From the NCBI RefSeq assembly GCF_004923295.1, contig NZ_CP039636.1:62001-126000 (forward strand): a stretch of 64,000 bases of DNA. Reading direction: 5' to 3'. Source of the stretch: Azospirillum sp. TSH100. GTDB taxonomy: Bacteria; Pseudomonadota; Alphaproteobacteria; Azospirillales; Azospirillaceae. How positions within the stretch are numbered: the first letter of the stretch is position 1; each line of letters starts with the position of its first letter. Under the pieces are notes generated by a model. It did no database searches and was not told the DNA's origin. It worked only from the letters and a program-made list of their open reading frames with translations. Below, in pieces: positions 52,017 through 61,810 of this stretch. The position numbers were made by a program, and so were the translations under genes.

Positions 52017-55000
52017 GCCTGTCCGCTCCCTTCATCAAGCGTCCGATCGCCACCGCGCTGCTGACGGCCGGGCTGATGCTGGCCGGGATCGCCTCCTACC
52101 CGTTCCTGCCGGTGGCGCCGCTGCCGCAGGTCGATTTCCCGACGATCCAGGTCTCCGCCAATCTGCCCGGCGCCAGCCCGGAGACCATGGCGGCCACCGT
52201 GGCGCAGCCGCTGGAACGCCAGCTCGCGCAGATCGCCGGGGTGACCCAGCTCACCTCGACCAGCGTGCTCGGCAGCACCCAGGTGACGGTGCAGTTCGCG
52301 TTGGACCGCAGCATCGACGGCGCCGCCCAGGACGTCCAGACCGCCATCAACGCCGCCGCCGGCCAGCTGCCGAAGAACCTGCCGAGTCCGCCCGGCTACC
52401 GCAAGGTCAACCCGGCGGATTCGCCGGTGCTGATCCTCGCCGTGCATTCCGACGTCCTGCCGATCACCCAGGTGGACGAGTATGCCGACACCATCCTCGC
52501 CCAGCAGATCAGTCAGATCCCCGGCGTGGCCCAGGTCAACATCGGCGGAGAGCAGAAGCCAGCGGTCCGCATCCGGATCGACCCCGCGAAGATCGCCGCG
52601 CTCGGCCTGTCGCTGGAGGATGTGCGGGGCGTGATCGCCGGAGCCTCGGTGAACGCCGCGAAGGGCAGCGTCGACGGCGCCGAACGCAGCTTCACCATCT
52701 ATGACGACGACCAGATCACCGCCGCCGGGCCATGGAAAGACGTGGTGATCGCCTACCGCAACGGCGCTCCGGTGCGCATCGGCGACATCGGCGAGGCGGT
52801 GGAGGCGCCGGAGAACGACAAGCTCGCCGGCTGGCAGAACGGCAAACGGGGCGTGCTGCTGACGGTGCTCAAGCAGCCGGGCGCCAACGTCATCGCGACG
52901 GTGGACCGCATCAAGGCGGAGCTGCCGCGCCTGACCGCCTCGATTCCGCCGACGGTCCACACCGACATCATGTCCGACCGCACGCAGACGATCCGCGCTT
53001 CGGTCGCCGACATCCAGTTCACCCTGGCACTGACCATCGGGCTGGTGGTGATGGTCATCTTCCTGTTCCTGCGCAGCGTGCCGGCGACGCTGATCCCGGC
53101 GGTAACGGTGCCGCTGTCGCTGGCCGGGACGTTGGGGCTGATGCTGCTGTGCGGCTACAGCCTCGACAATCTGTCGTTGATGGCGCTGACCATCGCCGTC
53201 GGCTTCGTCGTCGACGACGCCATCGTGATGGTCGAGAACATCCACCGCCATATCGAGGATGGCATGGCGCCGATGCAGGCGGCGCTGCGCGGGGCGGGGG
53301 AGATCGGCTTCACCATCCTGTCGATCAGCCTGTCGCTGGTCGCGGTCTTCATCCCGCTGTTGCTGATGGGCGGAATCGTTGGGCGACTGTTCCGCGAGTT
53401 CGCCGTCACCATGACGATGACCATCGCCGTCTCGCTGCTGGTCTCGCTGACCTTGACGCCGATGATGGGGGCGCGGCTGCTGAAGAGCGAACGGCAAATC
53501 CGGCATGGGCGGCTCTACCGCCTGGTAGAGCGCGGCTTCGACGGCGTGCTGGCCGCCTACGAAGCGGGGTTGGAGGTGGTGCTGCGGCACCGGCGCCTGA
53601 CCCTGCTCGCCTTCGCGGCCACGGTGGCGGCCACCGTCTGGATGTTCGCGGCGATCCCCAAGGGCTTTTTCCCGCAGCAGGACACCGGCCTGATCACCGG
53701 CACTTCCGAGGGGGCGCAGGACATCTCCTTCGCGGCGATGAGCCGCCTCCAGCAGCAGCTCGGCGCCGTCATCGGCCAGGATCCGGATGTCGCGAGCTGG
53801 GTCGGTTCGGTTGGGGCCGGCGGCGGCCAGTCGATGAACAGCGGGCGCTTCTTCATCACCCTGAAACCGCGCGACGAGCGCACCGCCAGCGCCGAACAGG
53901 TCATTGCCCGCTTGCGCGCCCGGACCGCCGCCGTGGAGGGCGCCCGGCTCTACCTCCAGGCGGCGCAGGACATCCGCGTCGGCGGCAGGTCCTCCCGTTC
54001 GCAGTACCAGTACACGCTCCAGGACGCCGATCTGACCGAACTCAATGCCTGGGCGCCGAAGGTGCTGGACGCGCTGGCCGCCCTGCCGATGCTGCGCGAC
54101 CTCTCCTCGGACCAGCAGACCCAGGCGACGACGCTGACCCTGGCGATCGACCGCGATCAGGCGGCCCGCTTCGGCATCCCGACCCAATTGATCGACGACA
54201 CCCTGTACGATGCCTTCGGGCAGCGGCAGGTGGCGCAGTATTTCACCCAGACCAACAGCTACCACGTCATCCTGGAGGTGCCGCCGGCCCTACAGGGCGA
54301 TCCGGCCACGCTGGGACAAATCCACCTGCGCTCCCCCACGACCGGCCAGCAGGTGCCGCTGTCCACCCTGGTCAAGCGCTCGACCAGGCCAGTCACCGCG
54401 CTGTCGATCAACCACCAGGGGCAGTTCCCCGCCATCACCCTGTCCTTCAACCTCGCACAGGGAACGGCGCTGGGCGACGCAACGGCGGCGGTCGCGGATG
54501 CCATGCGGCGGATCGGCGCGCCGGCCTCGCTGACCGGTTCCTTCCAGGGAACCGCCCAGGCCTTCCAGGATTCGCTCGGCAGCGAGCCTTACCTGATCGC
54601 CGCGGCCCTCGTCGTCGTCTACATCATCCTCGGCGTCCTATACGAAAGCCTGGTACATCCGCTGACCATCCTCTCGACCCTGCCGTCGGCCGGGTTGGGG
54701 GCGCTGGCGATGCTGTGGCTCAACGGCTTCGGCTTCGACGTGATCGGGCTGATCGGCTTGATCCTGCTGATCGGCATCGTGAAGAAGAACGGCATCATGC
54801 TGGTCGATTTCGCCATTGCCGCCGAACGCGACCGCGGGCTGGCGCCCGAAGCGGCGATCCGCGAGGCCTGCCGGCTGCGCTTCCGTCCGATCCTGATGAC
54901 GACGATGGCCGCCCTGCTCGGCGGCGTTCCGCTGATGCTCGGCTCCGGCACGGGGGCGGAACTGCGCCAGCCGCTCGGCTATGCCATGGTCGGCGGGCTT

Positions 55001-55123
55001 CTGGTGTCGCAACTCCTGACCCTGTACACGACGCCGGTCGTCTATCTGGCCTTCGACGGCCTCGCCCGCCGCTACCGGGAGACCCGGAGGAACCGGCCGG
55101 CCGTCCCGGTGCAGGCCGACTGA
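52013..55123 (+). CDS. RND multidrug efflux pump, MdtB/MdtC type
   Basis: This 1036-aa inner-membrane transporter has the typical RND layout: helix 1, a large porter loop with SANLPGASPETMAATVAQPLE, helices 2-6 with the proton-relay VGFVVDDAIVMVENI (helix 4), a second loop with FPQQDTG, and helices 8-12 with GIVKKNGIMLVDFA. It pairs with the adaptor gene upstream (ATGA overlap). Only one pump and no outer-membrane factor are encoded here, so TolC-like partners must lie elsewhere. Confidence 0.93.
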   Translation: MSLSAPFIKRPIATALLTAGLMLAGIASYPFLPVAPLPQVDFPTIQVSANLPGASPETMAATVAQPLERQLAQIAGVTQLTSTSVLGSTQVTVQFALDRSIDGAAQDVQTAINAAAGQLPKNLPSPPGYRKVNPADSPVLILAVHSDVLPITQVDEYADTILAQQISQIPGVAQVNIGGEQKPAVRIRIDPAKIAALGLSLEDVRGVIAGASVNAAKGSVDGAERSFTIYDDDQITAAGPWKDVVIAYRNGAPVRIGDIGEAVEAPENDKLAGWQNGKRGVLLTVLKQPGANVIATVDRIKAELPRLTASIPPTVHTDIMSDRTQTIRASVADIQFTLALTIGLVVMVIFLFLRSVPATLIPAVTVPLSLAGTLGLMLLCGYSLDNLSLMALTIAVGFVVDDAIVMVENIHRHIEDGMAPMQAALRGAGEIGFTILSISLSLVAVFIPLLLMGGIVGRLFREFAVTMTMTIAVSLLVSLTLTPMMGARLLKSERQIRHGRLYRLVERGFDGVLAAYEAGLEVVLRHRRLTLLAFAATVAATVWMFAAIPKGFFPQQDTGLITGTSEGAQDISFAAMSRLQQQLGAVIGQDPDVASWVGSVGAGGGQSMNSGRFFITLKPRDERTASAEQVIARLRARTAAVEGARLYLQAAQDIRVGGRSSRSQYQYTLQDADLTELNAWAPKVLDALAALPMLRDLSSDQQTQATTLTLAIDRDQAARFGIPTQLIDDTLYDAFGQRQVAQYFTQTNSYHVILEVPPALQGDPATLGQIHLRSPTTGQQVPLSTLVKRSTRPVTALSINHQGQFPAITLSFNLAQGTALGDATAAVADAMRRIGAPASLTGSFQGTAQAFQDSLGSEPYLIAAALVVVYIILGVLYESLVHPLTILSTLPSAGLGALAMLWLNGFGFDVIGLIGLILLIGIVKKNGIMLVDFAIAAERDRGLAPEAAIREACRLRFRPILMTTMAALLGGVPLMLGSGTGAELRQPLGYAMVGGLLVSQLLTLYTTPVVYLAFDGLARRYRETRRNRPAVPVQAD

Positions 55124-55125
55124 CC

Positions 55126-55144
55126 GCCGGAAGATCCGGCCTTT
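55126..55144 (+). terminator. Weak terminator after the RND pump
   Basis: A 5-bp stem GCCGG-AAGAT-CCGGC (55126-55140) is followed by CTTTCC, directly after the pump stop. It is short and the T-run is poor, so it may act weakly. Confidence 0.35.
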
Positions 55145-55300
55145 CCGAACCGGTTCGCGGTCCGCGCCGCTGTTTCGTCATCGGGCGCTGTCCCGCAGAA
55201 GACGGTTTCGCCGGGGTGGGTTGCAGCACGGATGGGTTGACCCTGCGGGCAACCAATGGTCGATTGCTTGGCCCCACCAATCAAATCTTTCAGGCTGCTC

Positions 55301-56569
55301 ATGACCATCGACAGCGCCGCCAACCGTTCCGCCGGCTCCCCCAGCGGCGGTCCGACGGCCTTCGGGCCCGAAAAGCCCAAGGCGGATAATGTCCGGGCGG
55401 AGAACCCGCCCCTGCATCATCCGCTGCTGGTCGCCGTCACCCTGGTGCTGGTGGCGCTGAATCTGCGGCCGGCGCTGTCGAGCCTTGCGCCGGTGATGGG
55501 CGATGTGGTGCGCGACGCCGGGCTGACCTCCGGGCAGGCCGGGCTGCTGACCACCTCGCCTGTGCTGTGCCTCGGCCTGTTCGGGGTGATCGCCCCGCGT
55601 CTGGCCCAGCGTTTCGGCACGGAACGGATGATCTTCATCATGCTGCTGGTGCTGGGCGGCGGCATCGCTCTGCGCGGGATCGGCACCTTCACGGCACTCT
55701 TCGCCGGAGCGACGCTGGCAGGTGCCGGGATCGGCATCATCGGCGTGCTGCTGCCAGCCGTGGTGAAGCGCGACTTCCCCCGCAAGATCAGCCTGATGAT
55801 GGGGGTCTACACCATGGCGCTCTGCGCCGGGGCCGCCGCCGCCGCCGGGGCGACGGTTCCGCTCGAACGCGGCCTGGGGCAATGGACGGGCGCGCTGGCC
55901 TTCTGGGCGGTGCCGGCGGTATTGGCGGCGCTGGCCTGGCTGCCGCTGACCCGCGGACGCCAGAGCGAGGCCGGTCCCGGCGGCACTTCCGTGCGCGGCC
56001 TGTGGCGCAACGGACTGGCTTGGCAGATCACCCTGTTCATGGGGCTGCAATCGGCGCTGGCCTACATCGTGCTCGGCTGGATGGCGCCGATGCTGCGCGA
56101 CCGCGGCTTCGACCCGACGACCGCCGGACTGATCGTCTCCGGTTCGGTCATGGTGCAGGTAGCGGCGGCTCTGGTGGCGCCAATGCTGGCGACGCGCACG
56201 CCGAGCCAGAGCCTCACCGCCGTGTCGATGCTTGGTTGCAGCCTCGTCGGCATGGTCGGCTGCCTTTACGCGCCGCTCTGGACCATCGCGCTGTGGGCGG
56301 TGATCCTGGGGATCGGACAGGGCGGGGCCTTCGCCGTCGCGCTGACCCTGATCGTGCTGCGCTCGCCGGACAGCCGCATCGCGTCCCACCTGTCGGGCAT
56401 GTCCCAAAGCGTCGGCTACACGCTGGCCTCGGCCGGTCCCTTCGCGGTCGGACTGCTGCATGGCTGGAGCGGAGACTGGCACGCCTCCACCCTGCTTTTC
56501 GTCATCGTCGGGCTGGTCGCGGGCGTCTTCGGCTTTCTCGCCGGCCGCCCGCGCCAAGTCCGCGTCTGA
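55301..56569 (+). CDS. MFS transporter, CynX/NimT type
   Basis: This ~422-aa transporter has 12 predicted helices preceded by a hydrophilic ~40-residue N-terminus. LVALNLRPALSSLAPVMGDV and GLLTTSPVLCLGLFGVIAPRLAQRFG are typical of the cyanate/2-nitroimidazole transporter group. I use ATG 55301 (MTIDSAANRS); 55256 is an alternative GTG or similar start. The stop lies 15 bp from the convergent TRAP operon. The substrate is unknown. Confidence 0.87.
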   Translation: MTIDSAANRSAGSPSGGPTAFGPEKPKADNVRAENPPLHHPLLVAVTLVLVALNLRPALSSLAPVMGDVVRDAGLTSGQAGLLTTSPVLCLGLFGVIAPRLAQRFGTERMIFIMLLVLGGGIALRGIGTFTALFAGATLAGAGIGIIGVLLPAVVKRDFPRKISLMMGVYTMALCAGAAAAAGATVPLERGLGQWTGALAFWAVPAVLAALAWLPLTRGRQSEAGPGGTSVRGLWRNGLAWQITLFMGLQSALAYIVLGWMAPMLRDRGFDPTTAGLIVSGSVMVQVAAALVAPMLATRTPSQSLTAVSMLGCSLVGMVGCLYAPLWTIALWAVILGIGQGGAFAVALTLIVLRSPDSRIASHLSGMSQSVGYTLASAGPFAVGLLHGWSGDWHASTLLFVIVGLVAGVFGFLAGRPRQVRV

Positions 56570-56584
56570 TCACGCGCTTCGGTC

Positions 56585-57865
56585 TCAGCCCGCGAACCAG
56601 CGGGCCGGGACGGTCACCAGCGACGGAAACAGCACAAGCAACGTCAGCACAAGCAGCTGGGCCAGCAGGAAGGGCCAGACGCCGCGCATCAGGGCGCCCA
56701 TGTTCAGCTTCGCCACGCCGGCCACGACGTTCAGCACGGTGCCGACCGGCGGGGTGATGAGACCGATGGCGTTGTTGATGATGAACAGCACGCCGAAATA
56801 GACGGGATCAATGCCGGCCTGCTTGATCACCGGCATCAGAACCGGCGTCAGGATCAGGATGGTCGGTGTCATGTCCATCGCCGTCCCGACGATCACCACC
56901 AGCACCATGATGGCGGCCATCAGCAGGGTCGGGCTGCCCATGAAGGGCTCCAGCATCTCGCCGACCTGGGCCGGCAGGTTGGCGATGGTGATCATCCAGG
57001 CCGACACCATGGCGGCGGCGACCAGGAACATCACCACCGCCGTGGTGGTCGCCGCCGAGGCGAACAGCTCGAACAGCTGGGACGGCTTCAGTTCGCGATA
57101 GACCACCACCGCGACGAACAGCGCATAGACTGCCGCGACCACCGCCGCCTCGGTCGGGGTGAAGATGCCGAACTTGAGGCCGAAGATGATGATGCCCGGC
57201 AGCATCAGCGCCCAGAAGCCGTCCTTCACCGCCGCCGCGACCTCCCCCTTCGTCGCGCGCGGCGGCGGGGCCAGATTCTCGTGGCGGACCACCAGCCACC
57301 AGGCGGCGACCAGCCCCAGCCCCAGCATCAGGCCTGGGAAAATGCCGGCCAGGAAGAGCTTGGTGATCGACACGTTGGCGGCGACGCCGAACAGGATGAA
57401 GCCGATGCTGGGCGGAATGATCGGCGCGATGATGCCGCCGGCGGCGATCAGCCCGCAGGAGCGTGCCTTGTCGTGACCGGCCCGCACCATCATCGGCACC
57501 AGCAGCGCCGACAGGGCGGCGGCATCGGCCACCGCCGAGCCGGACAGGCTGGCGAGGATGCAGGAGGCGAGAATGGCGACATAGCCGAGCCCACCACGGA
57601 TATGGCCGACCAGCGCCATCGCCACGGCGACGATGCGCCGCGACAGGCCCCCGGCATTCATCACCTCGCCCGCCAGCATGAAGAAGGGAACGGCGACCAG
57701 CGGGAAGCTGTCGGCGCCGTTGATGACGTTCTGAGCGACGATCTGGGCGTCGAACAGGTCCATATGGAACATCAGCGCCACGCCGCACAGCAGCAGCGCG
57801 AAGGCGATCGGCATGCCGATGGCCATGGCCCCCAGCAGGGAGCCGAGAAAGACGGTGACGGTCAT
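56585..57865 (-). CDS. TRAP transporter large permease (DctM)
   Basis: This 426-aa DctM-type membrane protein has about 12 helices, starting MTVTVFLGSLLGAMAIGMPIA. GSAVADAAALSALLVPMMV and GGIIAPIIPPSIGFILFG are family hallmarks. It forms the Na+-coupled channel of a TRAP transporter with DctQ (57900) and the binding protein (59542). It is the last gene of this minus-strand operon. Confidence 0.94.
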   Translation of the reverse strand: MTVTVFLGSLLGAMAIGMPIAFALLLCGVALMFHMDLFDAQIVAQNVINGADSFPLVAVPFFMLAGEVMNAGGLSRRIVAVAMALVGHIRGGLGYVAILASCILASLSGSAVADAAALSALLVPMMVRAGHDKARSCGLIAAGGIIAPIIPPSIGFILFGVAANVSITKLFLAGIFPGLMLGLGLVAAWWLVVRHENLAPPPRATKGEVAAAVKDGFWALMLPGIIIFGLKFGIFTPTEAAVVAAVYALFVAVVVYRELKPSQLFELFASAATTTAVVMFLVAAAMVSAWMITIANLPAQVGEMLEPFMGSPTLLMAAIMVLVVIVGTAMDMTPTILILTPVLMPVIKQAGIDPVYFGVLFIINNAIGLITPPVGTVLNVVAGVAKLNMGALMRGVWPFLLAQLLVLTLLVLFPSLVTVPARWFAG

Positions 57866-57899
57866 GGGAGGAAGCTCCTTGCCGCTCGGGCTGTCGGAA

Positions 57900-58445
57900 T
57901 CAGGCGTGCCGGCCGGTGGGGGAATGCCCGACGTCGGCCGACTCCTCGGACTCCGTCACCGAGATCAGCTCGCTGTCATTCAGGCGGCCGCTCAGCGCGC
58001 GGACGAGGTTGAAGGCCAGGATCACCAGGGCCAGGACACCGAACACCACGCCGGAGCCATAGAAGAACCCCATCGACAGGCCGGTGGCCGGCGCCGTCAC
58101 CGACAGGTTGATCAGGGTCTGGTCCCAACTGCCGCCGAGCAGCAGCCCGGTCGCGTAGATCATCAGCACATGGCTGGCGCAGAAGCAGACCAGCCGCCCC
58201 GTCCTGGGCAGCAGGGCGACCATGGTGTCCATGCCGAGATGGCCGTGCTTGTGCAGCGCCACCACCGCTCCCATGAAGGTCATCCAGACGAAGAGGAGCC
58301 GCGACAGCTCCTCCGACACCGTGATGCCGCTGTTGAAGCCGTAGCGCAGCACCACGTTGCCGAACACCAGCACCAGCATGCCGGCCAGACAGGCCACGAT
58401 CGCGACCTTCAGAACGAAGACATATCCGTCGATGAAGCGGCCCAT
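57900..58445 (-). CDS. TRAP transporter small permease (DctQ)
   Basis: This 181-aa protein has four predicted helices and the DctQ motif VSEELSRLLFVWMTFMGAVVA (about residues 42-62), followed by HKHGHLGMD. GGGAGG lies just upstream of ATG 58445. A ~25-residue acidic C-terminal tail follows the last helix. It lies between dctM (34 bp) and the DapA-family gene. Confidence 0.93.
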   Translation of the reverse strand: MGRFIDGYVFVLKVAIVACLAGMLVLVFGNVVLRYGFNSGITVSEELSRLLFVWMTFMGAVVALHKHGHLGMDTMVALLPRTGRLVCFCASHVLMIYATGLLLGGSWDQTLINLSVTAPATGLSMGFFYGSGVVFGVLALVILAFNLVRALSGRLNDSELISVTESEESADVGHSPTGRHA

Positions 58446-58506
58446 CCGGTCCTCCCTTTGGTTTTTGTCCAGGCCTTTGGCTTTTTGTCCGGCCCTGCCG
58501 GGCCGC

Positions 58507-59445
58507 TCACTCGGCCGGCAGGGCCGCGATCTTGGCGCGGAAGGCGTCGGTGCCGGCGACCACCTTGTCGAGCACCGCGTCGAGCGCCCAGAAGCGTTCA
58601 CGCACGTCGTACTGGATCACCCGGCAGCGGATCGACCCGAAGGTGCCGAGGCGCTGGTGGTACATCTTGGCGAAGGCCGGATAGCCCAGGCTTTCCGACA
58701 CCGCCGCCACCACCAGGAAGGTCGCCAGCTCGTCGGCCAGCTCGGGATGGCGGTCGCCCGACAGCCGCATCCAGCGGTAGAGATCGGGATGGATGTTGGT
58801 GAAGACACCGGTGAAGCCCGGCGACCCCGCCCGCATGGCGTCGCGCGCGATGGCCGCGTTGGCGTTGATGATGGCAAGGCCGGAGCCCTCGGCGATCTTC
58901 AGCCGGCGCTCGACCGTCGGCAGATCGCAGCTGACATCCTTCAGCAGGACGAAGCGGCCACTGTCGATGCACAGCCGCAGTTCCTCGTCGCTCAGCAGCC
59001 GGCGGTAGGGCGCCGGGCATTCGTAGAGGCCCAGCGGGATGCCGCTCGGCAGACGCTCCAGCAGATGGGACAGGTGGCGGCGGAACGCATCCGTTCCCTC
59101 GTTCTTCGGGTCTAGGTGGTTGGTCACCAGAACCAGCGCGTCGCCGCCGGTGGCGGCCATCGCCGTCAATTCCTCGACCTGGGTGTCGAGGTCGTCACTG
59201 ATGTGGCCCGACACCACCACCGGCACCCGGCCGGCGACGGTGGCGACGACGAATTTCGCCAGATCCACCCGTTCGGCCAGCGACAGGAACTGCATCTCGC
59301 TCGACTGGCAGACGGCGAACAGGGCGTCGGCGCCGTTGGCCAGATACCACTCGATCAGGCGGGCCAGCCCCGGATAATCGATCTCGCCGGCATCGGTGAA
59401 GGGGGTCAGCATCACCGGAATGATGCCGTCAATGCGCTGCGCCAT
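58507..59445 (-). CDS. DapA/NanA-family aldolase or dehydratase
   Basis: This 312-aa TIM-barrel enzyme starts MAQRIDGIIPVMLTPFTDAG and has the Schiff-base Lys in FVLLKDVSCD (K169) and the conserved Tyr in LGLYECPAPY (Y141). It probably cleaves or dehydrates the 2-keto acid brought in by the TRAP system. True dihydrodipicolinate synthase is unlikely because of its place inside a catabolic operon. The substrate cannot be read. Confidence 0.88.
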   Translation of the reverse strand: MAQRIDGIIPVMLTPFTDAGEIDYPGLARLIEWYLANGADALFAVCQSSEMQFLSLAERVDLAKFVVATVAGRVPVVVSGHISDDLDTQVEELTAMAATGGDALVLVTNHLDPKNEGTDAFRRHLSHLLERLPSGIPLGLYECPAPYRRLLSDEELRLCIDSGRFVLLKDVSCDLPTVERRLKIAEGSGLAIINANAAIARDAMRAGSPGFTGVFTNIHPDLYRWMRLSGDRHPELADELATFLVVAAVSESLGYPAFAKMYHQRLGTFGSIRCRVIQYDVRERFWALDAVLDKVVAGTDAFRAKIAALPAE

Positions 59446-59541
59446 GGGAACTCTTCCAGTCGGGAGGAAATGCGGAACTCACTTGGGAGGCCGATCAGGC
59501 ACAAGGCCGGCGGGCAGGCTCGCCCGCCGGTCCGCCAGCAT

Positions 59542-60564
59542 TCACTGGGCGGCACGCGCCTTGACGATTTCGGCCTGCGCCTGCGCCATCAGGGCGGGGT
59601 CGACCTTCTGCGAGAACTTCTCCACCACCGGACGGATCTTGGCGCGGAACTTCTCGATCTCCGCCGGGGCCAGTTCGGTGACGGTCATGCCCTTCGCCTT
59701 CAGCTCCTCGACCGCCTTGCTCGCCTGCTCGCGCGAGACGCGGCGCTCATAGTCGCGGGCCTCCAGCGTGGCGTCCTGGATCAGCTTGCGCTCGTCCTCG
59801 TTCAGCTTGGCCCAGAACTTGGCGCCGACCAGCACGGCCTGCGGATTGTACATGTGGTTGCTGAGCGTCAGGTACTTCTGCACCTCGTTCAGCTTGGCGG
59901 TCAGGATGCTGGGAGCCGGGTTTTCCTGGCCGTCGACCGTCTTGCTTTCCAGCGCGGTGTAGACCTCCGGGAAGGGGAGCGGCACCGCGTTGGCGCCCAG
60001 CGTGTTGAACAGGTCGATATAGATCGGCGACTGCACGACGCGGATCTTCAGGCCGGCGATGTCCTCGACCGTGGCGATCGGACGGCGGCTGTTGGTCAGC
60101 TGGCGGAAGCCCAGCTCCCAATAGCCGAGGCCGACCAGTCCCTTGGCCGACAGTTTGTCCAGCAGGGTCCTGCCCACCGGCCCGTCCATCACCGCATCGG
60201 CCACCTTGGGCGATTCGAACTGGAACGGCAGGTCGACCATCACGAAATTGTCGTCCAGGCTGGACAGCAGGCCGGCATTCAGCACCGTCATCTCGACGAT
60301 GCCGCCCTGCAACGCCGAGATCATCTGCACGTCGCCGCCCAGCACACCGTTGGTGAAGAGCTGGACCTTGATCTTGCCGCCGCTCTTCTCCTTCACGATC
60401 TCGGCGAACTTCGCCATGCCCAGCGCCAGCGGCGACCCGTCGGCTCCCGCGCTGGCCAGCTTCATGGTGTGCGCGCCGATCTCCGCCGCATTGCCCACGC
60501 CGCCGAACAGCAGCATGCCCGCCGTGACGGCGCTCGCCAGAACTGCCTGAAGACCGTTGCGCAT
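59542..60564 (-). CDS. TRAP transporter substrate-binding protein (DctP)
   Basis: This 340-aa periplasmic protein has a signal peptide (about 1-26, MRNGLQAVLASAVTAGMLLF...NAAE) and a DctP core with MVDLPFQFESPKVADAVMDG and GLKIRVVQSPIYIDLFNTLG, the latter containing the carboxylate-binding Arg. AGGAGG precedes ATG 60564. It is the first gene of the minus-strand TRAP operon and lies 100 bp downstream of a LacI-type operator. Confidence 0.93.
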   Translation of the reverse strand: MRNGLQAVLASAVTAGMLLFGGVGNAAEIGAHTMKLASAGADGSPLALGMAKFAEIVKEKSGGKIKVQLFTNGVLGGDVQMISALQGGIVEMTVLNAGLLSSLDDNFVMVDLPFQFESPKVADAVMDGPVGRTLLDKLSAKGLVGLGYWELGFRQLTNSRRPIATVEDIAGLKIRVVQSPIYIDLFNTLGANAVPLPFPEVYTALESKTVDGQENPAPSILTAKLNEVQKYLTLSNHMYNPQAVLVGAKFWAKLNEDERKLIQDATLEARDYERRVSREQASKAVEELKAKGMTVTELAPAEIEKFRAKIRPVVEKFSQKVDPALMAQAQAEIVKARAAQ

Positions 60565-60663
60565 ACCATTCCTCCTGATGCGGCCCGTTCGTCGGCGGGC
60601 CTTCGCGGGTTTCGATGGGGAAACGGGCCGGGCGGTGAAATCCCGCAAGGCCGGCGCCGTCGA

Positions 60664-60679
60664 ATGTAAGCGCTTACAT
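60664..60679. promoter_or_regulatory. Perfect LacI-type operator
   Basis: The 16-bp perfect palindrome ATGTAAGCGCTTACAT has the central CG of LacI/GalR operators. It lies between divergent dctP and the LacI-family gene, 100 bp upstream of the dctP start, and fits control by the regulator at 60782. Confidence 0.85.
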
Positions 60680-60731
60680 AGATCGCGGCACTGAATGATG
60701 CAACGACAAACTTGACGCAGGGGGGAATGAC

Positions 60732-60747
60732 ATGTAACCGCTTCCAA
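60732..60747. promoter_or_regulatory. Second, degenerate LacI-type operator
   Basis: ATGTAACCGCTTCCAA matches 13 of 16 bases of the perfect site. It is centred 68 bp from it and close to the LacI-family start, so autoregulation or looping is possible. Confidence 0.6.
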
Positions 60748-60781
60748 CCAACAGGTTCATTCCCCCATGGAGATGCAGGCG

Positions 60782-61810
60782 ATGTCGGAGCCGAAGCCTG
60801 GACGCCCGCCTCGCGCGGTGGACGTCGCTGCGGCGGCGGAGGTGTCGACCGCGACCGTTTCGCGCGCCTTCAACAATCCGGAAAAGGTCGCCCCGGCGAT
60901 CCGTGAACGCGTCCTGGCGACCGCCAAGGCGATGGGTTGGATGCCGCACGCTGCGGGCAGCGCGCTGGCACGCCGCCGCACCTCCATCGTCGGCGCGGTG
61001 ATCCCCACCCTCGACAACGAGGTGTTCGCCGCCCAGGTCGGAGCGATGCAAACGGCCTTCGCCGAACGCGGCATCACGCTGCTGCTGAGCTGCTTCAATT
61101 ACGACCAGGATCAGGCAGTCCACGACGTGCAGGCGATGCTGGCCAGGGGAGTGGAAGCGCTGGCGATCGTCGGCGAGGCTCACCGGCCGGAACTGTTCGC
61201 CGGCATCCGGGCGCGACACATCCCCTATGTCGTCACCTACAGCCACCGGCCGGGCAGCCCGCATTCCTGCATCGGCTTCGACAATCGGCAGGCCTTCGAC
61301 ACCATTGCCCGCCACCTGCTCAACCTCGGTCACGAAACGATCGGGGTCATCATCCAGCCGACAGCCGGCAACGACCGCGTCGCCGCGCGCCTGGACGGCG
61401 TACGCGCAGCGCTGGCCGAGCACGGCCTCGCCGTCCGCCCGCAACATCTGTGCGAAGGGGAATGGAGCATCGATTTCGGACGCCAGAGCGTGCGCGCCAT
61501 GCTGGCGACCGATCCGGTGCCGACGGCGGTGGTCTGCGGCAACGACTACCTCGCCATCGGCGCCCTGCTGGAGGCGCGTGCGATGGGGCTGTCGGTGCCA
61601 CGCGACCTCAGCATCACAGGCTTCGATGACATCGCCATCAGCCGCCAGCTCGATCCGCCGCTGACCACCATGCACATCGACAATCACGAGATGGGTCGGC
61701 GGGCCGCCAACTATCTGCTCGCCTGCCTGGAAGGAGGCCAGCCGGCCGCCGTACCACCGCTGATGCCGACATTGATCCGCCGGGGAACAACTGCGGCCCC
61801 ACGCCTTTAA
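60782..61810 (+). CDS. LacI-family transcriptional regulator
   Basis: This ~342-aa repressor starts with a helix-turn-helix AVDVAAAAEVSTATVSRAFNNP and the hinge-helix region SALARRRTSIVGAVIP, then a periplasmic-binding-protein-like ligand domain ending SITGFDDIAISRQLDPPLTT. I use ATG 60782 (MSEPKPGRPPRA), with GGAG 9 nt upstream; ATG 60767 is in frame. It is divergent from dctP around the two operators, so it should control the TRAP operon. Confidence 0.93.
   Translation: MSEPKPGRPPRAVDVAAAAEVSTATVSRAFNNPEKVAPAIRERVLATAKAMGWMPHAAGSALARRRTSIVGAVIPTLDNEVFAAQVGAMQTAFAERGITLLLSCFNYDQDQAVHDVQAMLARGVEALAIVGEAHRPELFAGIRARHIPYVVTYSHRPGSPHSCIGFDNRQAFDTIARHLLNLGHETIGVIIQPTAGNDRVAARLDGVRAALAEHGLAVRPQHLCEGEWSIDFGRQSVRAMLATDPVPTAVVCGNDYLAIGALLEARAMGLSVPRDLSITGFDDIAISRQLDPPLTTMHIDNHEMGRRAANYLLACLEGGQPAAVPPLMPTLIRRGTTAAPRL

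Noticed and set aside
51908..54265. 785-codon minus-strand frame opposite the RND pump
   Set aside because: It is a low-complexity Arg/Gln/His-rich shadow of the pump gene.
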